Assembly (NCBI GenBank): GCA_017449935.1
Contig: JAFSYP010000078.1
Span: forward strand, 1 to 35,114
Direction of reading: 5' to 3'
Origin: Clostridia bacterium
GTDB lineage: Bacteria > Bacillota > Clostridia > Oscillospirales > Acutalibacteraceae
DNA length: 35,114 bases
Made by a program: the position numbers and the translations under genes. Shown here piece by piece: positions 1 through 7,973 of the stretch; within the stretch, counting starts at the first letter, position 1; each line of letters starts with the position of its first letter. The notes beneath the pieces were generated by a model that worked only from the letters and a program-made list of their open reading frames with translations, was not told the DNA's origin and did no database searches.

Positions 1-1176
1 CGCCGCCGCCAGCACGAGCGCGGTTTCCGTGGGATCACCCGTGACGGTGCGGCGGTCCTGCTTGCCCGATACGGCTGCGTTGCTGCACAGCGCCGCATAC
101 CGCAGGACACTGCCGTCGTCGCTGCCGTCCGCCGGAACGACCTTCGTGACCGTCATACGGTTCTGCGTGAGCGTGCCTGTTTTGTCCGTGCAGATCACCG
201 TCGCCGCGCCGAGCGTCTCGACCGCCGGCAGACGCTTCAGGATCGCGCCCTGCTTTGCCATGCGCTGCACGCCCAGAGAGAGCACCACCGTGACGATGGC
301 GGGCAGTCCCTCCGGGATCGCCGCGACCGCCAGAGAGATCGACAGCATAAAGCTGTCCAGCACCGGCGTTTTGTGCAGAACGCCGAGCACAAAGATCCCC
401 GCGCAGATGACCAGCGCGCCGATCCCCAGCACCCGGCCGACCTTCGCGAGCTTTTGCTGCAGCGGCGTCTTCGGTGTCTCGCGTTCGTCGAGCATCCCGG
501 CGATGCGGCCGATCTGCGTCTGCATACCCGTTTCACACACGACCGCCGTGCAGTGGCCGGTCAGCAGCACCGTCGAGGAAAACAGCATATTCCTGCGCTC
601 CGCCAGATCGCACGTTGCCGCGCAGAACGCTTCGGCGTCCTTTTCGCAGGGCATGGATTCTCCCGTCAGCGCGCTTTCCTGCGTCGTGACGCCGGTCGAC
701 GTCAGCAGCCGCGCGTCCGCCGGAACGCGGTCGCCCGCCGCCAGCAGCAGCAGATCGCCCGGTACGACCTCCGCCGCGTCCACACGCATTTCGCGCCCGC
801 CGCGCATCACGACCGCGTGGGGCGCGGACATTTGTTTCAGTGCGTCCAGCGCTTTCTGCGCGCGCGTCTCCTGCACCGTCCCGATCGCGGCGTTGAGCAC
901 GACGATCCCCAAAATGACCAGCGAATCCGTCACGCCGCCGTCGCCGCTGATGCGCGACGTGACGAACGACACCGCCGCCGCAGCCAGCAGGATCACGATC
1001 ATAAAGTCCGCGAACTGCGCAAAAAACCGCTGCAAAACTGTTTTGGGCGGCTTCGTTTGCAGACGGTTCGCACCAAGCTCCAGCCGCGCGCGCACCTGCT
1101 GCGGCGACAGCCCCGCCGCGGCGTCGCTCTGCAGCCGCTGCAGCACCTGTTCCCTTGTCCCGCTGTGCCAATCCAT
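1..1176 (-). CDS. Calcium-type P2A cation-transporting ATPase, N-terminal part (cut by window edge)
   Basis: ATP-driven membrane pump of the P-type family, probably exporting Ca2+ or a related divalent cation. 392 codons are visible; the rest (most of the nucleotide-binding domain and the C-terminal helices) lies beyond position 1. In order: a cation-ATPase N domain (about 5-50), two helices (about 57-73 and 84-102), the actuator loop with TGES at 171-174, helix M4 with the PEGLP motif (about 288-292) typical of the SERCA-like P2A class, then DKTGTLT with the phosphorylated Asp at residue 331. GDPTETAL near the cut is the conserved nucleotide-binding-domain motif. The start ATG (1174-1176) follows a strong SD, GGGAGGGG. 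The PEGLP and GDPTE motifs favour a Ca2+ pump over Mg2+ or heavy-metal pumps, but the ion is inferred. No stop or frameshift is seen. Confidence 0.93.
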   Translation of the reverse strand, partial: MDWHSGTREQVLQRLQSDAAAGLSPQQVRARLELGANRLQTKPPKTVLQRFFAQFADFMIVILLAAAAVSFVTSRISGDGGVTDSLVILGIVVLNAAIGTVQETRAQKALDALKQMSAPHAVVMRGGREMRVDAAEVVPGDLLLLAAGDRVPADARLLTSTGVTTQESALTGESMPCEKDAEAFCAATCDLAERRNMLFSSTVLLTGHCTAVVCETGMQTQIGRIAGMLDERETPKTPLQQKLAKVGRVLGIGALVICAGIFVLGVLHKTPVLDSFMLSISLAVAAIPEGLPAIVTVVLSLGVQRMAKQGAILKRLPAVETLGAATVICTDKTGTLTQNRMTVTKVVPADGSDDGSVLRYAALCSNAAVSGKQDRRTVTGDPTETALVLAAA

Positions 1177-1202
1177 ATACGATCCCCTCCCGTGCGTTCG
1201 GA

Positions 1203-1214
1203 GAATATATATTC
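1203..1214. promoter_or_regulatory. AT-rich perfect palindrome upstream of the cation ATPase
   Basis: GAATATATATTC is a perfect 12-bp dyad lying about 27 bases upstream of the ATPase start codon. Flanks extend it imperfectly. It could be a -10 region or an operator for a metal-responsive repressor. No well-spaced -35 was found, so this is only a candidate site. Confidence 0.25.
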
Positions 1215-1282
1215 CCGCCGCACAGGGTATATGCCAAAAAGGGGGCACGGCTTTGGGGGATGGCCAGACGCCGGAAAAGCGG

Positions 1283-1389
1283 CGTCATCACGAGCGAAGC
1301 GCGGCGATCCGTTCCCCATGTGTCGTTTTGTTGTTTTTATGCGTTGTCGGGGGTACGGATTTCCACGCGCTGTCGCGCTCGGAATGACG
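1283..1389. repeat. MITE/REP-like imperfect inverted repeat
   Basis: Two long arms, 1283-1317 and 1350-1389, are imperfect reverse complements: CGTCAT..CGAGCG..GCG..ATCCGT.CCCC on one side, and the matching GGGG.ACGGAT..CGCGC..CGCTCGG.ATGACG on the other. A T-rich loop of about 30 bases separates them. This resembles a family of palindromic intergenic repeats (ends CGTCATTGCGAG..., internal ATCCGT(T/C)CCCC) that I associate with Oscillospiraceae genomes. It encodes no transposase, so if mobile it would be non-autonomous. It has only one copy in this window, so its repeated nature is inferred from family resemblance. Confidence 0.6.
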
Positions 1390-1442
1390 GGAGTTTTTGC
1401 GTTTTGCGAGTGACGGAAATATTGATATGCAACGGTTTTCGC

Positions 1443-1543
1443 GGACGGCCAATGGCCGTCCCTACGGGCACGAATGTCGCAGATCGTTGATATATATAGG
1501 ATTTCTTGTGGGGACGCGCAGTGCGCATCCGCCCGTAGAAAAG
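1443..1543. repeat. Pair of short palindromic REP-like units
   Basis: A near-perfect palindrome, GGACGGCC..GGCCGTCC (1443-1461), is followed by CTACGGGC. A second palindrome, GGACGCGCA/TGCGCATCC (1512-1530, one mismatch), is followed by GCCCGTAG, the reverse complement of CTACGGGC. The two units therefore face each other in inverted orientation about 50 bases apart. This looks like a second intergenic repeat family, of the form seen in many Clostridia. Function is unknown; a role in transcript 3' ends or a mobile origin is possible. Confidence 0.5.
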
Positions 1544-1546
1544 CGC

Positions 1547-1580
1547 AAAAAACCGACTCCCGTTTTTGAGAGTCGGTTTT
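1547..1580 (-). terminator. Rho-independent terminator of the zinc-ribbon/TPM operon
   Basis: Read on the minus strand, AAAACCGACTC pairs perfectly with GAGTCGGTTTT across a 10-base loop, and a run of T follows. It begins 15 bases after the stop codon at 1595, so it ends the two-gene transcript from 4491. The stem is near-symmetric with A on the other flank, so weak activity in the opposite direction is possible. Confidence 0.9.
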
Positions 1581-1594
1581 GCGTTATGAAATTG

Positions 1595-3394
1595 TCAGAA
1601 TCTTCGGCCGCCGCTGGAGTAGCTGCCGCCGGCGGAACGGCCGCTCGAATAGGACGAGCCGCCCCGGCTGCTGCCGGAGGAACCGGACGAGCCGGATTCC
1701 GTCGGCTTCGGACGCGCCGTCTTCGTCACGGTGGAATACAGGAACGAGCTGCTCCGTCCGGTGACGCAGAAGCTGCCGTCCAGCAGATAGCTTTTCGCGC
1801 CGATCGGAGAGTCGATCGTCATTCTTTTCTTCAGCCGCTTGAGCACGGTCTTGCCGACGATCCACCCGACGAACAGTCCGACGACCACGCAAAATACCCG
1901 CTTCGCCCAGCTCATGGGCAGGCGGTCGTGCTGGAGCATGAAGGTCAGCAGTTCGACATATTCCTCCACGGCCGAGGCCGGTTCGCCGTTTTTGATCGAA
2001 TTGGACAGCTTCCGGTCGATCCCCAGCGTCCCGTACCGTTCGGCCTTTCCGTAATACAGCGCGCCGACCTGAAAGCCGTCCCGGTTGACGATGTACAGAC
2101 AGATTCCGTCCGCGGCATAGCCGTTGTAGTAATAGAAATCCTCGGCATACTGGTACAGCTTCGGCGTGCGGCAGGACGAATCGATGAAAACGACGAGATC
2201 CATCCCGTACTGCCGGGAAAGCGTTTGCAGCGTCTGCGTGCAGAGCTGCATCTGCTGCGCCGAAAGCATCCCCGCGCCGTCCGTGACGCGCGGCTTCGAC
2301 GCGTCGGGCGACGGGGCGAACGTGCGTCCCTGCCGGTCGAGCGCGTACGTGCGCGTACCTTCCGGATACCAGTCGGGCAGGTTTTCGCTCATGTTGGAAA
2401 ACAGCGCGTCCACATAGTCCGCGTGCATCAAAAACGCCTCGTAATAGTCGCCGCCGCGAATGCTGCTGTCAACCATCTCGTCGATCTCGTACGTCACGTC
2501 AAAATTGAACAGCGTTTCGTATGTGTTGATGGACGTCGTCAGCCAGCAGCGGTCTTCGGGATCGAGACTGAGATAAAATACGACCGCGCCGTATCCGTCG
2601 CCCACGCCGTACCCGTTGAAATGCAGGAAATCCGAAGAGTATTCCTCCGGCGTCAGCCCGTGGTTGTCATCCGATGTGAAGGCCGCGTAACCGATCCCCA
2701 GCCGTTTCGTCATGGCGCTGATCTTGTCGGAAAGCTCGCGGAACTGTTCCTCGGTGAAGATGTGCGCGTCGTCCACGACGGGCGGCAGATCTTCGCCGTG
2801 AAAATCGGTGAACCCCTCCGTGTTCTCCGGATACCACGCGGGCATCGGCTTCCCGTCGGTCTGCGGCGACGCGTTCGGATCGGTCGTCGTCGGATTCGTC
2901 CGCGCCTCTTCCACCGCGGCGAATACCGTATCGTAATAGTGCGAATACAGCTCAAAGTACGAGACGTCGTCGTCCCGACAGTCCGCAAGGAAGCTGTCGG
3001 TGATCGCGTCCCGCGTCGGCTCGCCGATCAGCGTGTCCGCTTCGCCGAAATAGAGGATCTTGACTTTTGCGTTTTTCAGATCCAGCACCAGCAGGACGCC
3101 GCTTTTTTCCTCGCCGTATCCGAATTTGTTGCGTGTATAAAAATCCGCGCCGAACTCCGAGAGCGTGGTGGTGGAATTGCGTTCCAAAAATACACACGCC
3201 GGGAAATCCATCCGGAGCGATTCGATCTGCGCTTCGACCTTTTTGTTCAGCTCGCTCTCCTCGTCCTCCGTGACGGACTGCGCATAATCGTTGAAGCGCG
3301 TGTAGCTCGTGTCAAACGACGGTTCGGCAAACGCCGGCAGGCAAAGAAGGCATACCAGCAGGACCGCAAAGGCGCATGAGAATACCCGTTTCAT
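1595..3394 (-). CDS. Secreted, membrane-anchored protein with three TPM-like domains
   Basis: 599 residues. An N-terminal signal peptide (about 1-23, ending in PAFA) is followed by three successive segments, roughly 30-165, 205-335 and 370-490. Each resembles the TPM domain (TLP18.3/Psb32/MOLO-1 fold; bacterial YgcG type): a start such as VDDAHIFTEEQ or VTDGAGMLSAQQ, then a beta strand like GIGYAAFTSD or MDLVVFIDSS, then a Y..DFY..NG(Y/F)G..GGV-like stretch. A hydrophobic helix follows (about 500-518), then a cytoplasmic tail rich in Ser and Gly (about 565-599). TPM proteins usually carry one such domain, so three in tandem is unusual. The ATG at 3394 is preferred over an in-frame GTG at 3412 because AGGAGG lies 9 bases before it. 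It starts 14 bases after the zinc-ribbon gene. Function is unknown; envelope or membrane-protein maintenance is a guess. Confidence 0.85.
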   Translation of the reverse strand: MKRVFSCAFAVLLVCLLCLPAFAEPSFDTSYTRFNDYAQSVTEDEESELNKKVEAQIESLRMDFPACVFLERNSTTTLSEFGADFYTRNKFGYGEEKSGVLLVLDLKNAKVKILYFGEADTLIGEPTRDAITDSFLADCRDDDVSYFELYSHYYDTVFAAVEEARTNPTTTDPNASPQTDGKPMPAWYPENTEGFTDFHGEDLPPVVDDAHIFTEEQFRELSDKISAMTKRLGIGYAAFTSDDNHGLTPEEYSSDFLHFNGYGVGDGYGAVVFYLSLDPEDRCWLTTSINTYETLFNFDVTYEIDEMVDSSIRGGDYYEAFLMHADYVDALFSNMSENLPDWYPEGTRTYALDRQGRTFAPSPDASKPRVTDGAGMLSAQQMQLCTQTLQTLSRQYGMDLVVFIDSSCRTPKLYQYAEDFYYYNGYAADGICLYIVNRDGFQVGALYYGKAERYGTLGIDRKLSNSIKNGEPASAVEEYVELLTFMLQHDRLPMSWAKRVFCVVVGLFVGWIVGKTVLKRLKKRMTIDSPIGAKSYLLDGSFCVTGRSSSFLYSTVTKTARPKPTESGSSGSSGSSRGGSSYSSGRSAGGSYSSGGRRF

Positions 3395-3408
3395 CTGCGC
3401 ATCCCTCC

Positions 3409-4491
3409 TCACCGCAAAAGCAGATACGCGAGGAACGTCGTCAACGCGCCCGCGGCGGCCGCAGCCGTGCCGAAGTACAGACGGGACATCTCTTTGCTGA
3501 CGGGCAGCTCGCCGACCACCTTGCCGGTCTGGCCGTTGACGGCAAAGCGGTACTTTTTGTCCTCATATTCCAGATTCAGGATATAGACCGGCAGCAGAAC
3601 GTACTGCACCGAAGGGTCGTCCAGCTCCATGCCGGAACGCTTGAGCGTCAGCGTGGCATAGCCGCCTCCCGCCTCGGCGCGCAGCAAACTCTCCGCGCCC
3701 GCCTGCATACGGTCCGAGGCGCGCGGAAAGCTCTTGTCCGGGTCCTCGTCGAACCGGTCGGCCAAAAAGCCCGACAGATACGCGGGATCAAACGGCTTCA
3801 AGCCGCTGTAATCGAACGGCTCGAGCGCATCCATCAGGTCGTCGTCCATCTTGACGCTGCCGTCCACGGGCACATGGCAAAAGCGCATACGCCCCGCGAC
3901 GTTCACGAGGAAGTGGCTCGTTTCGGTATAATTGTAATCATTGTCCGAATAGCACCGTACCCGCGTGCCGTCAAAGCTCATGTCGCCGTGCACGCCGGCA
4001 TTGAACAGCCAGAACGGTACGTAGATCCCTTTGACCTTGCTGAGCTTATGCCGAGACAAAAACGCACGCGGCAGCAGCGGCTTTTTCCGGAAATGCGCGC
4101 GCACCGCTTTGACGGCGTCCTCCGGCGTGACGGCAAAGGGGATCACGCCGTTCGGCCGCAGACCGCCGGTCAACTGTCGCATCGCGATCACTTCATTGTC
4201 GCAGTACGGGCAGTGCGTCGCCGCGGTCACGCCGTCCGTTTCGATCGCCGCACCGCAGGACTGACAGATATAAGTCACCGTGTTGCGCAGCTTTTCTTCC
4301 GAACCCTTGAGCTGTTCTCTGTACGCCTCCCAGTTGAAGCCCTTCGGCGCTTTCTCCTCCTGCGCGAGCTTTTCCAGCGTCTCGACCTCGTAGGAGTTCC
4401 CGCAGGAGATACAGCCCATCTTGCCCGTCGTCGTATAGCGCAGCGCGGCGCCGCAAGCCGGGCATTTGTATGAAACGACCTGTTCCGGCAT
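3409..4491 (-). CDS. Double zinc-ribbon protein with C-terminal membrane anchor
   Basis: 360 residues. Two CxxC...CxxC zinc ribbons are visible: Cys10/13 with Cys27/30, and Cys76/79 with Cys94/97. They are joined by a charged helix. A conserved-looking central domain follows (about 110-330, with YVPFWLF near 170 and a late YVLLPVYILN strand). A hydrophobic helix at the extreme C-terminus (about 340-358) suggests a tail anchor, leaving the ribbons in the cytoplasm. The ribbons resemble TFIIB/rubredoxin-like folds, and such proteins are sometimes mislabelled as replication or transcription factors. Nothing here supports DNA binding over protein binding. The start has a good SD, TAGGAGG. It is the first gene of a two-gene operon with the triple-TPM protein, which suggests the pair acts on the two sides of one membrane. 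Confidence 0.85.
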   Translation of the reverse strand: MPEQVVSYKCPACGAALRYTTTGKMGCISCGNSYEVETLEKLAQEEKAPKGFNWEAYREQLKGSEEKLRNTVTYICQSCGAAIETDGVTAATHCPYCDNEVIAMRQLTGGLRPNGVIPFAVTPEDAVKAVRAHFRKKPLLPRAFLSRHKLSKVKGIYVPFWLFNAGVHGDMSFDGTRVRCYSDNDYNYTETSHFLVNVAGRMRFCHVPVDGSVKMDDDLMDALEPFDYSGLKPFDPAYLSGFLADRFDEDPDKSFPRASDRMQAGAESLLRAEAGGGYATLTLKRSGMELDDPSVQYVLLPVYILNLEYEDKKYRFAVNGQTGKVVGELPVSKEMSRLYFGTAAAAAGALTTFLAYLLLR

Positions 4492-4513
4492 AAATGTCCT
4501 CCTAATTGCATTG

Positions 4514-4547
4514 AAAAATACAACCGCCTGCGTCTGCGGGCGGCTGT
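4514..4547 (-). terminator. Terminator after the pduL-type gene
   Basis: On the minus strand ACAGCCGCC pairs with GGCGGTTGT (one G-T wobble) around a 10-base loop, followed by ATTTTT. It starts 7 bases after the stop of the phosphotransacylase gene. It separates the long mre operon from the zinc-ribbon/TPM genes. Confidence 0.85.
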
Positions 4548-4554
4548 GGTTTTA

Positions 4555-5130
4555 TTAAAGCAGGATCTCGCCGCAGGTGTCGGGCGAAAGCAGCGCGGCG
4601 TTCGCCTCGTCGGTGTCGATATGCATCGCCAGCGCATACTTCGTGCTGACGCGCACCACCACATCGCCGAAGATCAGCGAGCGTTCGGGCGTATCAACCT
4701 TGACCGATACGATCTGCTTGTCGTGCACGCCGTAGCTTTCCGCGTCCTCCGGCGTCATGTGGATGTGCCGCTTGGCGACGATCACGCCGCAGTCGATATC
4801 CACCTCGCCCTTCGGGCCGATCAGCTTGCACGGCGCTGTGCCGGCGACGTCGCCGCTCTCGCGCACGAACGCCTGCACGCCGATGGTGCGCGCGTCCGAA
4901 GCGGACAGCTCGACCTGCGTCTCGGGACGCACGGGGCCGAGGATGGAAACGGCGGGAAAGCTCTTCTTGGGACCGACGACCTGCACGCGCTCCTCGCAGG
5001 CGAACTGACCCGGCTGGGACAGATCCTTCTTGGGCGTGAGCTGATAGCCGACGCCGAACAGCGTCTCCAGAACTTCCTGCGTCACATGCAGATGCCGTGC
5101 GGACGTTTCGATCATGATGGGTTTGCTCAT
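4555..5130 (-). CDS. pduL: PduL-type phosphate acyltransferase
   Basis: 191 residues. Converts acyl-CoA plus phosphate to acyl-phosphate plus CoA (propanoyl- or acetyl-CoA), feeding an acyl kinase for ATP. The zinc-binding PduL signatures are clear: SARHLHVT (His13, His15), KRHIHMT (His122, His124) and MHIDTDEAN (His170). The order and spacing fit two PTAC repeats. It lacks the N-terminal extension that targets PduL to microcompartments and no shell genes are nearby, so it is probably the cytosolic, Pta-replacing form. AAAGGAAG lies upstream of the ATG. It starts 34 bases after the MinD-like gene and ends in a strong terminator, so it is the last gene of the mre run. Acetyl- versus propanoyl-CoA specificity cannot be told from sequence. 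Confidence 0.9.
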   Translation of the reverse strand: MSKPIMIETSARHLHVTQEVLETLFGVGYQLTPKKDLSQPGQFACEERVQVVGPKKSFPAVSILGPVRPETQVELSASDARTIGVQAFVRESGDVAGTAPCKLIGPKGEVDIDCGVIVAKRHIHMTPEDAESYGVHDKQIVSVKVDTPERSLIFGDVVVRVSTKYALAMHIDTDEANAALLSPDTCGEILL

Positions 5131-5164
5131 AAGTAAGACTTCCTTTCTATGTTGCAGTCGTATT

Positions 5165-5896
5165 TTATAGCTTTTTAAAAGACAGCGGGATGTTTTCTCC
5201 CTCTATGCGGCCGGCGATCCGGCGCCACGCGGCTTGTGCGGGACTTTTTTTCGGCAGCGGGTCGCCCTTCGGCAGACGGAACGTGACCTCCGGGTCCTCC
5301 GGAACGACGCCGATCAGCTGCACGCCGACGCGGTCGATCGACTCGTCGATGTTGACAAGAAAGCTGTTTTCCGCAGCGGCGCGGTGAAAACGGTTGAGCA
5401 CCAGCCGCCGATCCGAAACACCCAGCTCCCGCAGCGTTCCGGCCGCGCGTCCCGCGCTGCGCAGACAGACGCCGTCGGCCGTGGCCACGATCAGCGCGCT
5501 GTCCGCCGCCGCCGCGGCCAGCGAAAATTCGCCGACCACGCCCGCGGGCGCGTCGATGAGGATATAGTCATACGCCGCGTCGTATTCCGCGATCATCTCG
5601 CGCATCCGCGGCGCGGTAAACTCCGCGCTTTCCCGCAGCGGCGCCGCCAGAAGCGAAACGCCGCCCGCGTCGATGCACGCGCTCTCCGGCGCGCATGCGC
5701 CGCGCAGCACGTCGCCCCAGTCGTACACCAGCGCGCCGCCCGCCGAAAACAGCAGATCGAGGCTGCGCAGACCCAGATCGCAGTCGACCGCCAGCACGCG
5801 GCGTCCCCTTGCGTGCAGCGCGCGGCACAGCCCGACGGTCAGCGAGGATTTCCCCACGCCGCCCTTGCCGGAAGCGATCACGATTTTCTTTGCCAT
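5165..5896 (-). CDS. MinD-like P-loop ATPase (orphan, no minC nearby)
   Basis: 243 residues of the MinD/ParA deviant-Walker family. The Walker A motif KGGVGKSS has the signature lysine at residue 11 and the P-loop lysine at 16. DCDLGLRSLD (38-47) matches the MinD-specific D-D-GLRNLD signature, and DYILIDAPAG is the Walker B region. In rod-shaped Firmicutes minC and minD often follow mreBCD, which fits this position just after mrdA. Here minC and minE are absent from the window. The C-terminus (ending PLSFKKL) offers only a very short candidate amphipathic membrane-targeting helix compared with classical MinD. It may position the division septum or have been reused for another polar or cell-wall task. 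Gap to mrdA is 10 bases. Confidence 0.82.
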   Translation of the reverse strand: MAKKIVIASGKGGVGKSSLTVGLCRALHARGRRVLAVDCDLGLRSLDLLFSAGGALVYDWGDVLRGACAPESACIDAGGVSLLAAPLRESAEFTAPRMREMIAEYDAAYDYILIDAPAGVVGEFSLAAAAADSALIVATADGVCLRSAGRAAGTLRELGVSDRRLVLNRFHRAAAENSFLVNIDESIDRVGVQLIGVVPEDPEVTFRLPKGDPLPKKSPAQAAWRRIAGRIEGENIPLSFKKL

Positions 5897-5906
5897 AACC
5901 GACTCC

Positions 5907-7940
5907 TTATCCGATCAGTTCGTTTTCCGCCGGCGCGTTGCCGACGACGCCGTCGGTCGTGAAATAATAATTGTAAATATCCGTCGCGATCGGCAGCAGC
6001 GACGTCGACGTCGACACGCCTTCGCCGACGAGACACAGCGCGATCTCCGGGTCCTCATACGGCGCGAACGACACGAAAAACGCGTTGTTGACGCGCAGGC
6101 TCCGGCCGTCGGAACCGGTCCAGACCGCCTGCGACGTACCGGTCTTGCCCGCGACGTTGACGGGCAGATCGTAAAAGTATTTCGTACCGTAGCCCACCGT
6201 GCAGAACCGATACATGCCGAGCCGCACGAGGTCGAGATTCTTTTCCAGGAAGCCCGCCTTGCCCAGCACCTCCGGCACATTTTCCAGCACGGTCTCGGTG
6301 TAGTCGTAGCTCTTGATGGATTTGATGAAATGCAGACGGTAGCGCGTGCCGCCGTTGGCGATGATCGCGCAGTAGTTTGCCAGCTGAATGGGGGTAAACA
6401 GGTTGCCCTGTCCGATCGCGGTCTGGATATTGTAGCCGGCGTACCACGGCTGGTTGAGCGAAGCGCGGTATTCGGGGCTGTCCATCACGCCGATGGATTC
6501 GCCCAGCTCGATGCCCGTCTTCTGCGCAAGGCCGAGCATGGTACGGTATTCGTTGATCTTAGCGTAGCCGAGGTTTTTGCCGCAGTCATAAAAGAACGAG
6601 TTGCACGACTCGCAAAGCGCGGTCACGACGCTCTGGTAAGACGTGGAGTGCGCCTGTTCGCATTTGAAGTCCTGCTCCAAATAGCGGTATGTGCCGCTAC
6701 AGTAGACGCGCGTGTCTTCGTCGATCACGCCCTCCTCCAGCGCGGCGAGCGCAACGGACATCTTGATGGTGGAGCCCGGCTCGTAGGTGCTCAGCAGCGC
6801 GCGGTTGAACAGCGGGAGCCCGTCGCGGTTTTTGGCCAGCTTGTCATAATCCTCGGTGTACGTCGCGTTATCGTAAGACGGATAGGTCGCGCAGGCCAGC
6901 ACTTCGCCCGTGTTGACCTTCAGCACGACGGCGGCGCCCGCGGACGGGATGGGCTTCGAGATCGAATTGAGCGTGTCGGCGAGCGAATCCTGCACCACCT
7001 TCTGCAGATGGGCGTCGATCGTGGTGATGATCGTGTTGCCCTGCTTCGGCGGCTCCAAAATGGAGGACTTGCGCGTGCCGTCGGCGTTGGTGGAGATCTG
7101 GCGGACGCCGTCCTTTCCCTTGAGATATTCCTCCTCCGCGCTCTCCAGACCGCTCTTGCCGATCATGTCGTTCATGCCGTAGCCTTCGTCCTTGCGTGCG
7201 GCGTATTCCTCGGCGCTGATCGCGCCCACGACGCCCAGCACATGCGGCGCGATGGTCCCGTCGGCATACTCGCGGTAGGAAACGATCTGTGCCGTCACGC
7301 CCTTATAATAGGCGCTGTTTTCCTTGATCTTGGCGACGAGCTTCGTGGACACGTCCTCGGCGAACGTGTACGGATAGCTCACGGAAAAGGCAAGACGTTT
7401 CATTTCATAGCGCACGGACGCGATCTTTCGCGCGTCGACGGGATTGTATTCCCCCAGATCGAACATGTCGATCAGCGCGTCCATGCAGTTCTGCGCCGTG
7501 GCGTATTCGTTCAGATCGAGCAGATCTCTGCCCTTCATCACGGAAATATCGTACTCCCGGTCCTCTTCAAACACATATTTGCCGCCTGCGCCGCAGAGGA
7601 TCGGCAGATTGTCCGTCCACTCCTCCTTGTTGATCTCAAAAAGCTGGATCAGACTGTAGATCAGCGCGTTGCGCTCGGAATCGGAGGTCGGGAACGCTGT
7701 GGCGTCGAACACGACGGAATTGCCCTGCCGATTCGTCACCAACGGGTTGCCGTTGCGGTCCAGGATCTCGCCGCGCGAGGCCGGAATGACGGACAGGCGT
7801 GAGGAGATCGAGCCGGCTTTCGCATACAGCGGCGCGTCGATGATCTGGATTTTAAACAGCGTGCAGAAAAACAGAAGCACAATGATCCCGAATACACAGA
7901 TCAATGCGATAACCCTTCTGCGGGAGGTTTGACGGTCCAT
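5907..7940 (-). CDS. mrdA: Penicillin-binding protein 2 (class B transpeptidase, elongasome)
   Basis: 677 residues. D,D-transpeptidase that crosslinks peptidoglycan during lateral wall growth with RodA and MreBCD. One N-terminal membrane helix (about 10-30), then the dimerisation/pedestal domain starting with the SRGEILDRNGNPL box (55-67), then the transpeptidase domain. All three catalytic motifs are present: SxxK at 390-393 (EPGSTIKM), SxN at 445-447 (SCN), and KTG at 599-601 (GKTGTSQ). The ATG has AAAGGAGG 12 bases upstream, a slightly long spacing. It follows mreD by about 33 bases. A SpoVD/FtsI-type protein is a less likely alternative because there is no PASTA domain and the context is mre. 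No RodA/FtsW gene is seen in the window. Confidence 0.93.
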   Translation of the reverse strand: MDRQTSRRRVIALICVFGIIVLLFFCTLFKIQIIDAPLYAKAGSISSRLSVIPASRGEILDRNGNPLVTNRQGNSVVFDATAFPTSDSERNALIYSLIQLFEINKEEWTDNLPILCGAGGKYVFEEDREYDISVMKGRDLLDLNEYATAQNCMDALIDMFDLGEYNPVDARKIASVRYEMKRLAFSVSYPYTFAEDVSTKLVAKIKENSAYYKGVTAQIVSYREYADGTIAPHVLGVVGAISAEEYAARKDEGYGMNDMIGKSGLESAEEEYLKGKDGVRQISTNADGTRKSSILEPPKQGNTIITTIDAHLQKVVQDSLADTLNSISKPIPSAGAAVVLKVNTGEVLACATYPSYDNATYTEDYDKLAKNRDGLPLFNRALLSTYEPGSTIKMSVALAALEEGVIDEDTRVYCSGTYRYLEQDFKCEQAHSTSYQSVVTALCESCNSFFYDCGKNLGYAKINEYRTMLGLAQKTGIELGESIGVMDSPEYRASLNQPWYAGYNIQTAIGQGNLFTPIQLANYCAIIANGGTRYRLHFIKSIKSYDYTETVLENVPEVLGKAGFLEKNLDLVRLGMYRFCTVGYGTKYFYDLPVNVAGKTGTSQAVWTGSDGRSLRVNNAFFVSFAPYEDPEIALCLVGEGVSTSTSLLPIATDIYNYYFTTDGVVGNAPAENELIG

Positions 7941-7973
7941 GCGCAGCCAGCGCCTCCTTTCGTATACAGTACG

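Noticed and set aside
29-1387. Long + strand open frame over the cation ATPase
   Set aside because: The opposite strand carries a full set of P-type ATPase motifs. The + frame has no SD and a Ser/Arg/Pro-rich composition typical of a mirror frame in GC-rich DNA.
1155-1490. 111-residue + frame in the 1177-1594 gap
   Set aside because: It runs through the two palindromic repeats, has no SD, and its composition is that of translated repeat DNA.
1397-3379. 660-residue + frame opposite the TPM gene
   Set aside because: Arg/Val-rich mirror frame with no SD. The minus strand has a signal peptide, SD, membrane helix and terminator.
5673-7802. 709-residue + frame opposite mrdA
   Set aside because: PBP2 motifs are on the minus strand. 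This is a mirror frame.
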